The notes below the pieces were generated by a model, which saw only the letters and a program-made list of their open reading frames with translations, did not search any database and had not been told where the DNA came from. Made by a program: the position numbers and the translations under genes. A DNA stretch of 32,799 nt from assembly GCA_018894615.1 (NCBI GenBank), contig JAHIPL010000136.1, positions 1-32,799 of the forward strand. The letters run 5' to 3'. Origin of the DNA: Acidobacteriota bacterium. GTDB lineage: Bacteria > Acidobacteriota > Aminicenantia > Aminicenantales > Aminicenantaceae. Of the stretch, positions 32,342 to 32,799 are shown in pieces; within the stretch, counting starts at the first letter, position 1; the number at the start of each line of letters is the position of its first letter.

Positions 32342-32799
32342 ATGAGTTTAATCATTGTCGGATCCATGGCCTTTGATACCATTGAAACGCCTTTTGAGCG
32401 CCGGGAGCGCATTGTGGGCGGATCGGGGACCTATGCCTCCATCGCCGCCAGTTTCTTCACTGCACCCAAGGTGGTCAGTGTTGTGGGTGAGGATTTTCCT
32501 GTTGCCGTCATTCAATGGATGAAAAAACGGGGCATCGATCTTTCGGGGCTTGAGATCCGGGAAGGGAAAACCTTTTTTTGGGAGGGGCGTTACGGGGACG
32601 ATCCCAATCAGCGGACAACTCTTAAAACCGAGGTGAACGTTTTTTTGGATTTCCGTCCGCGGTTGAATGAGGACTACAGAGAGGCGGAGATCGTCCTGCT
32701 GGGTAATATCGATCCCGACCTTCAGGAGGAAATCCTCGATCAGGTCCGGCAGCCGAAACTGGTGGCCATGGACACCATCGCCCTGTGGATCGAGAGCAA
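32342..32799 (+). CDS. PfkB-family sugar kinase (3' end outside window)
   Basis: 152 codons are visible before the window ends. The N-terminus reads MSLIIVGSMAFDTIETPFER, then IVGGSGTYASIAASFF and VVSVVGEDFP, the ribokinase/PfkB substrate-binding pattern. The catalytic GxGD motif would be beyond the edge. aaggataaaag serves as Shine-Dalgarno. The family phosphorylates sugars or nucleosides. A ribose or nucleoside-type substrate released by nucleoside phosphorolysis is plausible from its neighbour but not proven. Confidence 0.88.
   Translation, partial: MSLIIVGSMAFDTIETPFERRERIVGGSGTYASIAASFFTAPKVVSVVGEDFPVAVIQWMKKRGIDLSGLEIREGKTFFWEGRYGDDPNQRTTLKTEVNVFLDFRPRLNEDYREAEIVLLGNIDPDLQEEILDQVRQPKLVAMDTIALWIES

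Overview
The window is a 32.8 kb piece of a bacterial chromosome. It looks like a Gram-negative anaerobe of the old Deltaproteobacteria (Desulfobacterota, Syntrophus-like), but this is an inference. The support is the fused str-S10-spc-alpha order with secY-adk-map-infA-rpmJ inside it, the lipoprotein and outer-membrane beta-barrel genes, a consensus-like sigma-54 promoter, the zinc-binding (Cys4) versions of S14, S4, L36 and adenylate kinase, and moderately high GC. No species can be named from the sequence alone.

Region 1 (1-15466, + strand) is one tightly packed translation supercluster. It runs from the 3' end of tuf through rpsJ-rplC-rplD-rplW-rplB-rpsS-rplV-rpsC-rplP-rpmC-rpsQ, rplN-rplX-rplE-rpsN-rpsH-rplF-rplR-rpsE-rpmD-rplO-secY-adk-map-infA-rpmJ and rpsM-rpsK-rpsD-rpoA-rplQ. 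Many neighbours overlap by 1-8 nt (ATGA, GTGA), which implies translational coupling. rpmJ (37 aa) is present. The true starts of rplW, rpsC, rplE, rplF, adk and infA lie inside longer open frames.

Region 2 (15467-20310) is mostly on the - strand. A large palindrome of mobile-repeat type (15473-15538) separates rplQ from a convergent LysM lytic transglycosylase lipoprotein, which has its own extended -10 promoter. Upstream lie galE and a CCA/poly(A) nucleotidyltransferase that overlap by 4 nt and share a near-consensus sigma-70 promoter. Beyond them is a small, apparently frame-disrupted gene.

Region 3 (20497-24361) has a coupled + strand trio: a LEA14/WHy-like lipoprotein, a GT2 glycosyltransferase and a nitroreductase. 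These face a - strand outer-membrane beta-barrel gene driven by a sigma-54 type promoter. A divergent tsaC follows, possibly leaderless.

Region 4 (24423-31078, - strand) reads sirtuin, larC, cysH-type APS reductase, a threonine/cysteate synthase-family PLP enzyme, then folE and metG from a separate promoter. The pair of a sulfite-producing reductase coupled to a PLP enzyme of the cysteate synthase superfamily is the most suggestive metabolic link in the window. The reductase has an atypical Fe-S cysteine spacing.

Region 5 (31079-32799) is a non-coding 371-nt stretch with a promoter, a 5'-methylthioadenosine phosphorylase, and a PfkB-family sugar kinase cut by the window edge.

No CRISPR array, intact insertion sequence, rRNA or convincing tRNA was seen. 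No completely new system is evident. The best leads are the sulfur cluster, the sigma-54 outer-membrane gene, the palindromic repeat and the altered motifs in CysH and the CCA enzyme.
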